Shown: positions 38,789 through 47,565 of the stretch, piece by piece
Numbering within the stretch: position 1 is the stretch's first letter
Layout: each line of letters begins with the position of its first letter
From: Dechloromonas sp.
Lineage (GTDB): Bacteria > Pseudomonadota > Gammaproteobacteria > Burkholderiales > Rhodocyclaceae
Direction: 5' to 3'
Assembly (NCBI GenBank): GCA_011391255.1
Contig: JAABQV010000007.1
Location: forward strand, 85,076 to 149,075
Length of the DNA stretch: 64,000 nt
Made by a program: the position numbers and the translations under genes
Notes under the pieces: generated by a model
Seen by the model: the letters and a program-made list of their open reading frames with translations, nothing else
Databases searched by the model: none
Told to the model about the DNA's origin: nothing

Positions 38789-40422
38789 CAGGCCAGCGCC
38801 GCAGTAACGATTTCCTTGGCCTCGTCGACGATCTGCTGCAAATGCACGGCGCTCTTGAAGCTCTCGGCGTAGAGCTTGTAAATATCCTCGGTGCCCGACG
38901 GACGGGCGGCGAACCAGCCGTTCTCTGTCGTCACCTTGAGTCCGCCAATCGCCGCATTGTTGCCAGGGGCGCGGGTCAGGCGGGACGTGATCGCTTCGCC
39001 AGCCAGTGTTGCAGCGCTGACGCGGTCGCCGGTCAGTTGCTTGAAGGCGGCCTTCTGCGCTGGGCTGGCCGGGGCGTCGATGCGAATGTAGTAGGGCGTG
39101 CCGAAGCGGGCGGCCATTTCCTGATAATGCTGGCCGGGGTCCTTGCCGGTGACGGCGGTGATTTCAGCAGCCAGCAGGCCGAGGATGATGCCGTCCTTGT
39201 CGGTCGTCCACACCGAAGCATCACGACTGAGGAAGCTGGCGCCGGCGCTTTCTTCACCACCGAAGCAGATGCTGCCGTCGAAGAGGCCGCCGGAAAACCA
39301 CTTGAAGCCGACCGGCACTTCCAGCAGCTTGCGCCCGAGGCTATTCACGACGCGGTCGATCAAACTGCTCGAAACCAGCGTTTTGCCAACGGCTGCACTG
39401 GCCGGCCACTGTGGGCGATGGCCGAGCAGGTATTGAATGGCGACCGCCAGATAGTGATTCGGGTTGAGCAGGCCAATTGACGGTGTGACGATGCCGTGCC
39501 GGTCGACGTCGGCGTCGTTGCCCCAGGCAATGTCAAACCTGTCCTTGAGGGCGACCAGACTGGCCATCGCAAACGGGCTTGAACAATCCATGCGGATCTT
39601 GCCGTCGTGATCGAGGGTCATGAAGGCAAAGGCCGGATCAACTTTTGGATTGACGACTTCAATATTCAGTCCGTAATGCTCGGCAATCGGCTGCCAGTAA
39701 GCGACTGCTGCGCCGCCCAGCGGATCGACGCCGATGCGCAGGTTGGCCTGGCGAATCGCTTCCATGTCGATGACTTTGCCCAGTTCGGCAATGTAGGGCG
39801 TCATCAGATCGACGGCTTTGGTGTTCGGCGCGCTCAGCGCCTGCGCGTAGGGCAGGCGTTTGACGCCGCGATTGCCATCAGCCATCAGCGCATTGGCGCG
39901 TTGTTCGATCCAGCCGGTGACATCGGTATCGGCCGGCCCGCCGTGCGGCGGGTTGTATTTGATGCCGCCATCCTGCGGCGGGTTATGCGAGGGCGTGATG
40001 ACGATGCCGTCGGATTGCGTGCCTTGGTTGGCGGCGTTGAAGGTCAAAATCGCCCGCGAAATGACTGGTGTTGGCGTATAGCCGTCGTTGGCCTGCAGGT
40101 GGGTGATGACTCCGTTGGCGGCGAGCACTTCGAGTGTCGTCTGTTGTGCAGGGTCGGATAGTGCGTGGGTGTCCTTGCCGAGAAAGAGCGGCCCGCTGAT
40201 GCCGGCCTGGGCACGGTATTCGGCGACTGCCTGGGCAATCGCCAGAATGTGCGCCTCGTTGAAACTGCCGTTGAAGGCGCTGCCGCGATGGCCGCTGGTG
40301 CCAAAGGCAACACGTTGGGTTGGATCGCTGACGTCCGGGGCGTTCCGGTAGGCCGCCAGCAAGGCGGCAATGTCAGTCAGGCTGGTGGCTGGGGCGACCT
40401 GGCCGGCGAGGGGGTGAGCCAT
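38788..40422 (-). CDS. pgm: phosphoglucomutase
   Basis: A 544-residue enzyme interconverting glucose 1- and 6-phosphate. The phosphoserine loop is [25 protein letters not shown], preceded by [19 protein letters not shown]. The metal loop is [13 protein letters not shown], the sugar loop [12 protein letters not shown], and the phosphate-binding end [16 protein letters not shown]. Length and motifs match the bacterial alpha-D-glucose type. AAGGAG stands before the ATG. It separates fdhABC from tupBC and seems unrelated to them in function. Confidence 0.95.
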   Translation of the reverse strand: MAHPLAGQVAPATSLTDIAALLAAYRNAPDVSDPTQRVAFGTSGHRGSAFNGSFNEAHILAIAQAVAEYRAQAGISGPLFLGKDTHALSDPAQQTTLEVLAANGVITHLQANDGYTPTPVISRAILTFNAANQGTQSDGIVITPSHNPPQDGGIKYNPPHGGPADTDVTGWIEQRANALMADGNRGVKRLPYAQALSAPNTKAVDLMTPYIAELGKVIDMEAIRQANLRIGVDPLGGAAVAYWQPIAEHYGLNIEVVNPKVDPAFAFMTLDHDGKIRMDCSSPFAMASLVALKDRFDIAWGNDADVDRHGIVTPSIGLLNPNHYLAVAIQYLLGHRPQWPASAAVGKTLVSSSLIDRVVNSLGRKLLEVPVGFKWFSGGLFDGSICFGGEESAGASFLSRDASVWTTDKDGIILGLLAAEITAVTGKDPGQHYQEMAARFGTPYYIRIDAPASPAQKAAFKQLTGDRVSAATLAGEAITSRLTRAPGNNAAIGGLKVTTENGWFAARPSGTEDIYKLYAESFKSAVHLQQIVDEAKEIVTAALA

Positions 40423-40803
40423 GCTTTTCTCCTTGGGTGACAGAGGTCACCTTATATGCGGTTTTTCTGATCAGCGAGAAATCACATGGTGATCGCTTCG
40501 CATGGCTGAGGCAAGCCAAAAGCCTAAAAATCGACTCAACTACCGAAATTTTCCGGCATTTGAATCAAAACCACCTCGCTGCGTGCCGCACTTCATATTG
40601 AGGCCGCCGAGATATTCTCCGGGTAGTAATCCTGAAATGCTTTCATAGTCGTGCTCCAAATAATCATCGAGTCGGCATCTTAATCAGCGGCGTTCATGGC
40701 AACCATTGCAGCAAGCGACAGCCTGCGTGTGCTTTCGGCCAATTTGTGCCGGTGGCAATGGTATTCTCGCGATCTCCGTATTCAGCCTAGCGATAAGCAA
40801 CGC
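40423..40803. other. intergenic region between pgm and tupB
   Basis: A 380-bp gap without a confident gene. Close to pgm there is a perfect repeat GGTGAC-AGAG-GTCACC (40436-40451), next to the pgm Shine-Dalgarno. On the minus strand a 39-codon frame (40659 to 40540, TTG start) has GC-rich third positions and reads EHDYESISGLLPGEYLGGL, possibly a remnant or a small gene. Promoters for pgm and tupB must lie here but none is clear. Confidence 0.4.
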
Positions 40804-41499
40804 ATGACCTCAACCTTGCTCGATGCACTCAGCCTGCTGGGTAGCTTTGATCACCGTTTGCTGCAAATTGTCGGCCTCTCGCTGCGCGTCAGTCTGAGTG
40901 CGCTGTTGATTGGCGCGCTGATCGGCTTGCCGCTCGGCGCCTGGCTGGCGGTTTCCCGGTTTCGCGGGCGCTCAGCGCTCAATGTTGCGCTGAATGCCCT
41001 GATGGGCCTGCCTTCGGTCGTCGTTGGTGTTCTCGTTTATCTGGCCTTGTCACGTAGTGGGCCGTTTGGCAGTTATGGCCTCCTGTTTTCGCCAAGCGCG
41101 ATGATCATTGCGCAGAGCATGCTGGTTGTGCCCCTTATCGCCGCTGTCACCCGTCAGATTGTCGAGGATGTGTGGAAGGAATACGCGCCCGAGTTATCGC
41201 TGATTGGCCTCAGTCGCACCCAGTCCGTGCTGCTGCTCCTGGCCGATTGCCGCTATTCGCTGGTGGTGACGACGCTCGCCGGGCTTGGCCGGGCGATGTC
41301 CGAGGTTGGTGCGGTGATGATTGTCGGTGGCAACATCGATGGATACACGAGGGTAATGACGACGGCGATCACACTGGAGACCAGCAAGGGTGATCTTGCC
41401 TTGTCGATTGCCTTGGGCTTGGTGCTGATGGGTATGATCCTCGCCGTCAATATCGCCATCTTTGCGCTGCGTAGCTGGGCTGAGCGGAGGCTGGGCTGA
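40804..41499 (+). CDS. tupB: tungstate ABC transporter permease TupB
   Basis: A 231-residue inner-membrane permease with about five helices. It has LSLRVSLSALLIGALIGLPLGAWL at the N-terminus, LMGLPSVVVGVLVYLALS and the ATPase-contact loop DVWKEYAPELSLIGLSRTQSVLLLLADC. A further helix pair includes LGRAMSEVGAVMIVGGNIDGYTRVMTTAI, typical of TupB and related oxyanion permeases. ATG 40804 matches the family start. The stop overlaps the tupC start by one base (TGATG). Confidence 0.9.
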   Translation: MTSTLLDALSLLGSFDHRLLQIVGLSLRVSLSALLIGALIGLPLGAWLAVSRFRGRSALNVALNALMGLPSVVVGVLVYLALSRSGPFGSYGLLFSPSAMIIAQSMLVVPLIAAVTRQIVEDVWKEYAPELSLIGLSRTQSVLLLLADCRYSLVVTTLAGLGRAMSEVGAVMIVGGNIDGYTRVMTTAITLETSKGDLALSIALGLVLMGMILAVNIAIFALRSWAERRLG

Positions 41500-42218
41500 T
41501 GTTTCCGCTGCGTATCGAGGCTTTGCGTTTTGCCCCACCCGGCCGGGTGATTCTTGACGACCTCCATCTAACTTTAGAGGGCGACGGGATAAGTTTGATC
41601 CTCGGGCCGAATGGCGTCGGTAAAACCTTGCTGTTGCGCCTGATCGCCGGCATCTTGCCGGCCACGGGTGGGATTTTTGACTGGGCTGGCCAGCCGGCAC
41701 CCGGCGGACGCCTGGCGATGGTCTTTCAGCAGCCGATGATGCTGCGCCTGTCGGTCTTTGCCAATGTCGAGTTTGCCTTGCGCCCGCAAGCCTTGTCGGC
41801 CGCCGAGCGCAAATTGCGGACGCAGGCAGTGTTGGCGCGGGTTGGTTTGGCTCATCGTGCCGGCGATTCGGCCCGTCTGCTTTCCGGTGGCGAGCGCCAG
41901 CGTCTAGCCTTGGCGCGCGCCTGGGTGATGCAGCCGCGCCTGCTTTTGCTCGATGAGCCAACGGCCAGCCTCGACCCTTCGGCCACCGAACAGGTCGAAC
42001 GCATCATCCGGGAGATCCGCACCGAAGGCGCCAAAGTCTTGATGACCACCCATAATCTCGGCCAGGCAACGCGCTTGGCTGACGACATTATTTTTCTTGC
42101 TGACGGGCGCGTTCAGGAACACGCGCCGGCTCAGCGCTTTTTCGCCCGTCCGCAATCGTCGGCGGCACGCGCCTTTTTGCAGGGCGAACTGCCTTGGCGT
42201 ATTACCTTTGACCGCTGA
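41499..42218 (+). CDS. tupC: tungstate ABC transporter ATP-binding protein TupC
   Basis: A 239-residue ABC ATPase: Walker A LGPNGVGKTLLLRL, Q-loop MVFQQPMML, signature LLSGGERQRLALARA, Walker B LLLLDEPTASLD and the switch His in MTTHNLGQATRLADD. It powers uptake through TupB. The gene is followed after 37 bp by moeA, joining oxyanion import to its insertion into molybdopterin. The matching binding protein gene tupA is 12 kb upstream. Confidence 0.92.
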   Translation: MFPLRIEALRFAPPGRVILDDLHLTLEGDGISLILGPNGVGKTLLLRLIAGILPATGGIFDWAGQPAPGGRLAMVFQQPMMLRLSVFANVEFALRPQALSAAERKLRTQAVLARVGLAHRAGDSARLLSGGERQRLALARAWVMQPRLLLLDEPTASLDPSATEQVERIIREIRTEGAKVLMTTHNLGQATRLADDIIFLADGRVQEHAPAQRFFARPQSSAARAFLQGELPWRITFDR

Positions 42219-42255
42219 TCCGGCGCCTGACTTGAACTTGAAATGAGGTTTTGCC

Positions 42256-43506
42256 ATGACTGACTCCTGCGTTTCCCCCGCCGCTGATAGCCGTTCGCTT
42301 TCGGCGGCGGCTGCCCGTGACCGGATGGTGGCTGAAGTGACGCCGATTACCGGGCATACCTTCGTACCGGTGCGCGATGCCTTGGGGCGCATTCTGGCCG
42401 CCGAAATCATCGCGCCCTACGACGTGCCGGCGCACGACAACTCGGCGATGGACGGCTACGCGGTCAATTTCGCCAGCCTCGCAGCCGAAGGTGAAACGCG
42501 CCTGACGGTGGTTGGCACTGCCTTCGCCGGCAAGGCATTTTCCGGCATCGTCGGCGCCGGGCAGGCACTGCGCATCATGACCGGCGCCGTGCTGCCGGGC
42601 GGGGCGGATACGGTGATCGTCCAGGAAGTGACGCGGGTCGAGGAGGGCGCCGTCTGGGTGCCCGCCGGCCAGCGTCAGGGCCAGAACACCCGGCACGCCG
42701 GCGAGGATCTGGCGCGCGGGCAGGTCGCGCTGGCGGCCGGCAAGCTGATCGGCCCGGCCGAGCTGGGTCTGATTGCCTCGCTCGGGCTGGGCGAAGTAGC
42801 GGTCAAACGCCGCTTGCGCGTTGCCTTTTTTTCAACCGGGGACGAACTGGCCTCAATCGGCCAACCGCTGGCACCGGGCGAGATTTACGACAGTAACCGC
42901 TACACGCTACATGGCTTATTGACCAAGCTGGGTGCCGAGATTGTTGATATGGGTGTCGTCCCGGATCGCCCGGAAGCGCTTGAGGCGGCGCTGGTTGAGG
43001 CCGCGGCCAATGCCGATGCGATCATCACGACGGGCGGTGTTTCGGTAGGCGAGGCAGATTTCATCAAGCAGGTGCTGGCCAAGCTCGGTGAGGTCAGGTT
43101 CTGGAAGCTGAATATCAAACCGGGCCGGCCAATGGCCTTTGGCAAGGTCGGCAAGGCCTGGCTGTTCGGCCTGCCGGGTAATCCGGTAGCGGTGATGGTC
43201 AGTTACACGCAATTCGCGCTCGATGCGCTGCATCGGATGTCCGGCCTTGATCCGTTACCGGTGCGCCCGCTGTTGACGGTGCCGGCAGCGAACGCGATCC
43301 GCAAGCAGGCGGGGCGTCGTGAGTATCTGCGCGGTCAGGTTGTTGCGGTCGACGGCCATTTTGCCGTCAAAACTATCGGTAATCAGGGTTCGGGCGTTCT
43401 GCGCTCGATGTCGGAAGCGAATTGTTTCATTGTCCTGCCCGAAGACAATGCCGGCGTTCAGGCCGGCGAACCGGTAACAGTCGAACTTTTTGCCGGCGTT
43501 TATTAG
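42256..43506 (+). CDS. moeA: molybdopterin molybdenumtransferase MoeA
   Basis: A 416-residue enzyme that inserts molybdate (or tungstate) into adenylated molybdopterin. It shows GRILAAEIIAPYDVPAHDNSAMDGYAVNF, MTGAVLPGGADTVIVQE, STGDELASIGQPLAPGEIYDSNRYTL, ITTGGVSVGEADFIKQVL and GLPGNPVAVMVSY, the normal MoeA motifs. Length is typical. It closes the tupBC-moeA group and converges with a small membrane protein gene, overlapping 4 bp at the stops. Confidence 0.95.
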   Translation: MTDSCVSPAADSRSLSAAAARDRMVAEVTPITGHTFVPVRDALGRILAAEIIAPYDVPAHDNSAMDGYAVNFASLAAEGETRLTVVGTAFAGKAFSGIVGAGQALRIMTGAVLPGGADTVIVQEVTRVEEGAVWVPAGQRQGQNTRHAGEDLARGQVALAAGKLIGPAELGLIASLGLGEVAVKRRLRVAFFSTGDELASIGQPLAPGEIYDSNRYTLHGLLTKLGAEIVDMGVVPDRPEALEAALVEAAANADAIITTGGVSVGEADFIKQVLAKLGEVRFWKLNIKPGRPMAFGKVGKAWLFGLPGNPVAVMVSYTQFALDALHRMSGLDPLPVRPLLTVPAANAIRKQAGRREYLRGQVVAVDGHFAVKTIGNQGSGVLRSMSEANCFIVLPEDNAGVQAGEPVTVELFAGVY

Positions 43507-43865
43507 AAAAGCTGGCGATGGCGCAAGGCAGCTGGCGCGTGTGAAATTAACGTCGATAGCGCCAGAATTAACCAGAAAACCGCGAGCGCCAGTTCCGGGA
43601 GCAGATTGGCGAGGAGGATCAGCGCCAGTTTGACCAGGATGCCAACGCCGGCCACTTCGCGAATCAGCGACGGGCTTGCCCAAAGGTCGATGGCAAACAT
43701 CAGCAGGCCGCTGACCAGCAGTATTTGCGCGCCGGCCTGCGGGTCGCCGTTGTACAGCAGGGCGGCACCAAAAAGCACGACGCCGAGCAGATGAATGCCG
43801 CGTAAAGCGAGGTTGGCCCAGCGTTTGCCGGGGAAATCACGAACTGATTTACGTTGATGCGCCAT
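43503..43865 (-). CDS. small four-helix membrane protein
   Basis: A 120-residue protein with a basic N-terminus (AHQRKSVRDFPGKRW) and about four hydrophobic helices: LALRGIHLLGVVLFGAALLY, QILLVSGLLMFAIDLW, VAGVGILVKLALILLANLL and LALAVFWLILALSTLIS. I do not recognise a family or function. ATG 43865 is used; an ATG at 43877 adds four residues. It is 18 bp downstream of the BamE-like lipoprotein gene and likely in its operon. Confidence 0.7.
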   Translation of the reverse strand: MAHQRKSVRDFPGKRWANLALRGIHLLGVVLFGAALLYNGDPQAGAQILLVSGLLMFAIDLWASPSLIREVAGVGILVKLALILLANLLPELALAVFWLILALSTLISHAPAALRHRQLF

Positions 43866-43883
43866 GCTGTCTCTCATTAATCA

Positions 43884-44378
43884 TCAGCCGCGCATGGCAA
43901 CACGCGAGGAGGTCTTTTTGACGGCGCCGCCGGTCGTGTCGAAGTGCACCATGAAATAGGTTTCCTCGATCGGGATGGCACCCTCGATGCGCCATTCCCA
44001 TATTTCTTCATGCAGATTGCTGAAGACCATTTTTGATCCGGGTGCGCCGAGCAGACGGCGAATTTCTTCCCTGCTTGCCCCTTCACGAACGCGCGCGAAA
44101 TTGGCCTGATTGAGCACCTGATCCATGGCTTTGACGATCTCATCGCTGCCGATGGTGATCATGTAGCAATGAATCCCGGCCGGTTGCCGGGTGTATTCCC
44201 AGGTTACCGAGCCGTCGTTGTTCTGGTGCTGAAAGCCGGGTTCGCCCATGCGCGTGCGAACTTCCGTGGCGCTGGTGATGCCCGGCTTGATCTCCGGCAA
44301 ATTGACGACGTCACAGGCGGGTAGCAGCGCTGTTCCGATGGCGGCTAACGCAGTGTTGACCCAACTGGAAATTTTCAT
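43884..44378 (-). CDS. BamE/SmpA-OmlA-like lipoprotein
   Basis: A 164-residue predicted lipoprotein (lipobox LLPAC). The first half, LPEIKPGITSATEVRTRMGEPGFQHQNNDGSVTWEYTRQP, is a SmpA/OmlA fold as in BamE. A second copy appears as FARVREGASREEIRRLLGAPGSKMVF…EEIWEWRIE, so the domain is duplicated. True BamE is about 110-120 residues with one copy, so this is a paralogue rather than the outer-membrane assembly factor itself. The ATG overlaps the stop of the upstream exporter gene (ATGA). Confidence 0.8.
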   Translation of the reverse strand: MKISSWVNTALAAIGTALLPACDVVNLPEIKPGITSATEVRTRMGEPGFQHQNNDGSVTWEYTRQPAGIHCYMITIGSDEIVKAMDQVLNQANFARVREGASREEIRRLLGAPGSKMVFSNLHEEIWEWRIEGAIPIEETYFMVHFDTTGGAVKKTSSRVAMRG

Positions 44379-45586
44379 GGCTGTTCCTTGAGACTTGAGA
44401 GACGGATTCTACGATGCGCCAGCGCGGCCAGACCACCGATAGCGAGTAGTCCGGCCATGCCGAAGGCGAGTGTTAGCGTTGATCCCCAGACCAGCGGGGC
44501 AATGATTGCGGCCGAGATGCTATTGAAGCCGGACTGGAAAAACGTCTGACACGACGCCGCGAGCCCGCGCTGGGCCGGGAAGGGGTCGAGCGCCATCAGG
44601 GTCAGGCTGGGCATCGCCAGCGACATGCCCAGCGTGTAGACAAACAGGGGTGTCACACTCCAGGGCAAGGCCGCTGGCAAGGCGAGGTTGAGGCCGATGT
44701 TGTAAAGCGCGGCGCTGCACATCACGAGGTAGCCAATGACGATGGTGCGGCCGGGTGTGATTTTTCCGGCGAGGCGGCCGGACAGCCATGAGCCAAGCAT
44801 CAGCCCGCCCATCGCCGGCCCGAACAGCCAGAGAAAGCCGGTTTCCGGAACGCCGAGATGGGTCATCAGAAAAACCGGGGCGGATAGAACGTATACGAAA
44901 AACCCTGCGAAATTCAGTGAGAGTGCGGCGCAGGCGAATAGGAAGGGCGGCGAAGTCAGCACCTTCCAGTAGGTTTTTCCGAGATAGCGGGGGTGCAGCG
45001 ACTGGCGCTTTTCAACCGGCAGGGTTTCCGGCAGCAACTTCCAGCAGGCCAGCCACAATACTGCGGACGCCAGTACCAAAAACATAAAGACCGAACGCCA
45101 ACCAAACCAGGCTTGCAGCCAGCCGCCGATCACCGGCGCAATCGCCGGGGCGATGGCGAACATCATGGTGATCTGCGACATCAGGCGCTGTGCCGGCGGG
45201 CCGTCGAAAAGATCGCGGACGATGGCGCGGCTGATGACGATGCCGGCGCCGCCGGTGATCCCCTGCATCGCCCGCCAGAACCAGAGCTGCTCGATGCGCG
45301 TGGCAAAGGCGCAGCCAGCCGAGGCAACGGCAAACAGGGCGACGGCGACGAGGATGACGCGGCGGCGGCCAAAACGGTCGGAAATCGCGCCGTGCCAGAG
45401 GGTCATCAACGCGAAGGAAAGCAGGTAGATCGAGAGGGTTTGCTGAACTTCCAGCTGCGTCGCGCCAAGCTTGTCGGCAATTTCGTGGAAAGACGGCAGA
45501 TAGGTGTCGATCGAAAACGGCCCGAGTGCCGAGAGCGAGGCGAGCAGGATGGCGATGCCGCGCGGCGCCGCCTTTTTCTCAGCCAC
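44375..45586 (-). CDS. Bcr/CflA-type MFS drug exporter
   Basis: A 403-residue, 12-helix major facilitator protein. Typical features are GPFSIDTYLPSFHEIADKLGAT in the first loop, the cytoplasmic motif HGAISDRFGRRRVILVAVALF and the antiporter-type motif GGAGIVISRAIVRDLFDG. Relatives export bicyclomycin, sulfonamides or chloramphenicol using the proton gradient. GTG 45586, just before AEKKAAPRGIAILLASL, gives a normal length. The longer frame up to 45712 runs inside comM and is shadow. It overlaps comM by 8 bp. Confidence 0.88.
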   Translation of the reverse strand: MAEKKAAPRGIAILLASLSALGPFSIDTYLPSFHEIADKLGATQLEVQQTLSIYLLSFALMTLWHGAISDRFGRRRVILVAVALFAVASAGCAFATRIEQLWFWRAMQGITGGAGIVISRAIVRDLFDGPPAQRLMSQITMMFAIAPAIAPVIGGWLQAWFGWRSVFMFLVLASAVLWLACWKLLPETLPVEKRQSLHPRYLGKTYWKVLTSPPFLFACAALSLNFAGFFVYVLSAPVFLMTHLGVPETGFLWLFGPAMGGLMLGSWLSGRLAGKITPGRTIVIGYLVMCSAALYNIGLNLALPAALPWSVTPLFVYTLGMSLAMPSLTLMALDPFPAQRGLAASCQTFFQSGFNSISAAIIAPLVWGSTLTLAFGMAGLLAIGGLAALAHRRIRLSSLKEQP

Positions 45587-47072
45587 CGGCCAGGCGCCGG
45601 TATTGAATTGCCTCGGCAACGTGCGGGGCGCGAATGTCGGCACTGCCAGCGAGATCAGCGATGGTGCGGGCAACCTTGAGAATGCGATGCCAGGCGCGAG
45701 CCGAGAGATCAAGGCGGGTCATTGCCTGCTTGAGCAGCGCGCCACCGGCTTCATCTGGTGTGCACAGGCTTTCAACCTGAGCCGGCGTCAGGCGGGCGTT
45801 GCTTTGTTGCTGGCGCTTGCTTTGAATGGTGATCGCCGCTTCAACGCGGGCGCGAACAGTCGCTGAGCTTTCGCCGTCGGCCTGTCCGCTGAGCGCATCG
45901 GCCGGCAGGGCGGGGACTTCAATCAGCAGGTCGATGCGATCAAGGAAGGGGCCGGAGAGTTTCCCCCGGTAGCGCGTAATCTGATCCGGAGTGCACCGGC
46001 ACTTTCCGTTGTTGTGGCCGGAAAAGCCGCAAGGGCAGGGGTTCATCGCGGCGATCAGCTGAAACTCGGCGGGGAATTCGGCCTGGCGGGCAGCGCGGGC
46101 GATATGGATGCGCCCGGATTCGAGCGGCTCGCGCAGGGTTTCCAGCACTTTGCGGTCAAATTCGGTCAGTTCATCGAGAAAAAGCACGCCCATGTGGGCC
46201 AGCGAAATCTCGCCCGGCCGTGGCGGGTTGCCACCGCCGACCAAAGCCACCGCCGATGCAGTATGGTGTGGAGAACGGTAGGGGCGCCGGCCAAAATTTT
46301 CAGGCTGAAACTGGCCGATCAGCGACAGAACGGCGGCTGAACTGCGCGCTGCCACCTTGTCGAGCGCCGGCATCAGGCCGGGCAGGCGGGCGGCGAGCAT
46401 CGATTTGCCGGAACCCGGCGGGCCGATCATCAGCAGCGAATGATTGCCGGCGGCAGCGATTTCCAGCGCGCGTTTGGCCTGACTCTGGCCACGGACTTCC
46501 TTGAGGTCAGCAAAAATCGGGGCATTTTCGGCGTTGACCGGAACTGCCTGTGGTAATGCCGATTGAGCGGCGAGATGCGCGCAGACGTCGAGCAATGAGT
46601 TTGCGGCGAGTACCGTGCAGCTCTCGGCGAGGGCAGCTTCGCCGGCACTGGCCGTTGGCAGCACAAAAATCTTTCCGCTGTCGCCCGCCTGCAGCGCCAT
46701 CGCCAGGGCCCCACGCACCGGGCGCAACTCGCCGGACAGCGAAAGTTCGCCGGCGAATTCGTACTCAGCCAAGGCGCGCGCTGGAATCTGGTTGCTGGCA
46801 GCAAGGATGCCGAGTGCAATCGGCAGGTCGAAACGGCCGGATTCTTTCGGCAGATCGGCAGGGGCGAGATTAACGGTGATGCGTTTGGCAGGGAACTCGA
46901 AGCCGCTATTAACAATGGCAGCGCGCACGCGATCACGCGCTTCCTTGACTTCGGTATCCGGCAGCCCGACCAGCGTCAGGCTGGGCAGCCCACCGGCGAT
47001 ATGAACTTCGACGATGACCGGCGGCGAATTCAAGCCGTCCAACGCGCGGCTGTATGCAACAGCAAGCGCCAT
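45579..47072 (-). CDS. comM: ComM/YifB-family Mg-chelatase-like ATPase
   Basis: A 497-residue AAA+ protein. The N-terminal domain begins MALAVAYSRALDGLNSPPVIVEVHIAGGLPSLTLVGLPDTEVKEARDRVRAAIVNSG; the ATPase has Walker A GPPGSGKSMLAARLPG and Walker B GVLFLDELTEF. Cys residues in NPCPCGFSGHNNGKCRC form a zinc-like insertion, and HHTASAVALVGGG is the family's presensor segment. In Vibrio and Haemophilus, ComM is a branch-migration helicase needed for natural transformation. It sits between ubiK and the exporter in a minus-strand operon. Confidence 0.93.
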   Translation of the reverse strand: MALAVAYSRALDGLNSPPVIVEVHIAGGLPSLTLVGLPDTEVKEARDRVRAAIVNSGFEFPAKRITVNLAPADLPKESGRFDLPIALGILAASNQIPARALAEYEFAGELSLSGELRPVRGALAMALQAGDSGKIFVLPTASAGEAALAESCTVLAANSLLDVCAHLAAQSALPQAVPVNAENAPIFADLKEVRGQSQAKRALEIAAAGNHSLLMIGPPGSGKSMLAARLPGLMPALDKVAARSSAAVLSLIGQFQPENFGRRPYRSPHHTASAVALVGGGNPPRPGEISLAHMGVLFLDELTEFDRKVLETLREPLESGRIHIARAARQAEFPAEFQLIAAMNPCPCGFSGHNNGKCRCTPDQITRYRGKLSGPFLDRIDLLIEVPALPADALSGQADGESSATVRARVEAAITIQSKRQQQSNARLTPAQVESLCTPDEAGGALLKQAMTRLDLSARAWHRILKVARTIADLAGSADIRAPHVAEAIQYRRLAGG

Positions 47073-47078
47073 ATTGGC

Positions 47079-47321
47079 TTATTGACCCGACCGGGCCTTT
47101 TCCAGTGCGTCGACGCGGGCTTCGAGTGCTTTCAGCTTCTCCCGGGTACGGGCCAGCACCTGCGCCTGAATATCAAACTCTTCGCGGGTGACCAGATCAA
47201 ATTTGCCAAGCAGCCCGCTCATCATCGCCTTGGCATTTCTTTCGACATCCTTGACCGGTGAATTGGCCAGCAAAGCACTCATCTTGGCACCGATGTCTTC
47301 CAGGATTTTAGGGTCTAGCAT
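47079..47321 (-). CDS. ubiK: ubiquinone biosynthesis accessory factor UbiK
   Basis: An 80-residue protein of the BMFP family. It has an amphipathic N-terminal helix (ILEDIGAKMSALLANSP) and a C-terminal coiled coil (REEFDIQAQVLARTREKLKALEARVDALEKA), the two features of UbiK, which supports aerobic ubiquinone synthesis and trimerises through the coil. AGGAG lies a few bases before the ATG. The upstream 47322-47414 part of the frame is promoter DNA of the nitrogen cluster. Confidence 0.88.
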   Translation of the reverse strand: MLDPKILEDIGAKMSALLANSPVKDVERNAKAMMSGLLGKFDLVTREEFDIQAQVLARTREKLKALEARVDALEKARSGQ

Positions 47322-47379
47322 TGGTAATCCTCCTTGGTTTTGAGTGTAACACAGGGGCAACTTTTGCACTTTTGACCTG

Positions 47380-47426
47380 GGCTCAGGCTTGGTGCATCCC
47401 GATTTTTGCCGCACTCAAGTGGTGCA
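47380..47426 (+). promoter_or_regulatory. two NtrC-like binding sites
   Basis: CGCACTCAAGTGGTGCA (47410-47426) matches the enteric NtrC site TGCACT-N4-TGGTGCA at all but one conserved position. GGCTCAGGCTTGGTGCA (47380-47396) has a perfect right half and a weak left half. They are 30 bp apart, about three helical turns, and 65-125 bp before the sigma54 promoter, as in classical NtrC enhancers. Confidence 0.7.
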
Positions 47427-47489
47427 TAAATTGATTGCATTTACTCAAGATGTGTCTTGAGGTGCTTGTTTTGTATCGAAAGTGTAACC

Positions 47490-47505
47490 TGGCACGGCTC
47501 ATGCT
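47490..47505 (+). promoter_or_regulatory. sigma54 promoter of the porin-glnK-amtB cluster
   Basis: TGGCACGGCTCATGCT has the -24 GG and -12 GC with exactly 10 bases between them and matches TGGCAC-N5-TTGCW in most positions. Transcription should start near 47515, leaving a ~50-base leader before the porin ATG at 47566. Confidence 0.75.
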
Positions 47506-47565
47506 AATGCTGTACTGCACAAATCTTTTTGCAAAACTTAACTTTAAATTTTCTAGGAGAGAACC

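Noticed and set aside
44375..45712. Exporter start at 45712
   Set aside because: The extra 42 residues lie within comM in another frame and are not hydrophobic; GTG 45586 gives the family length.
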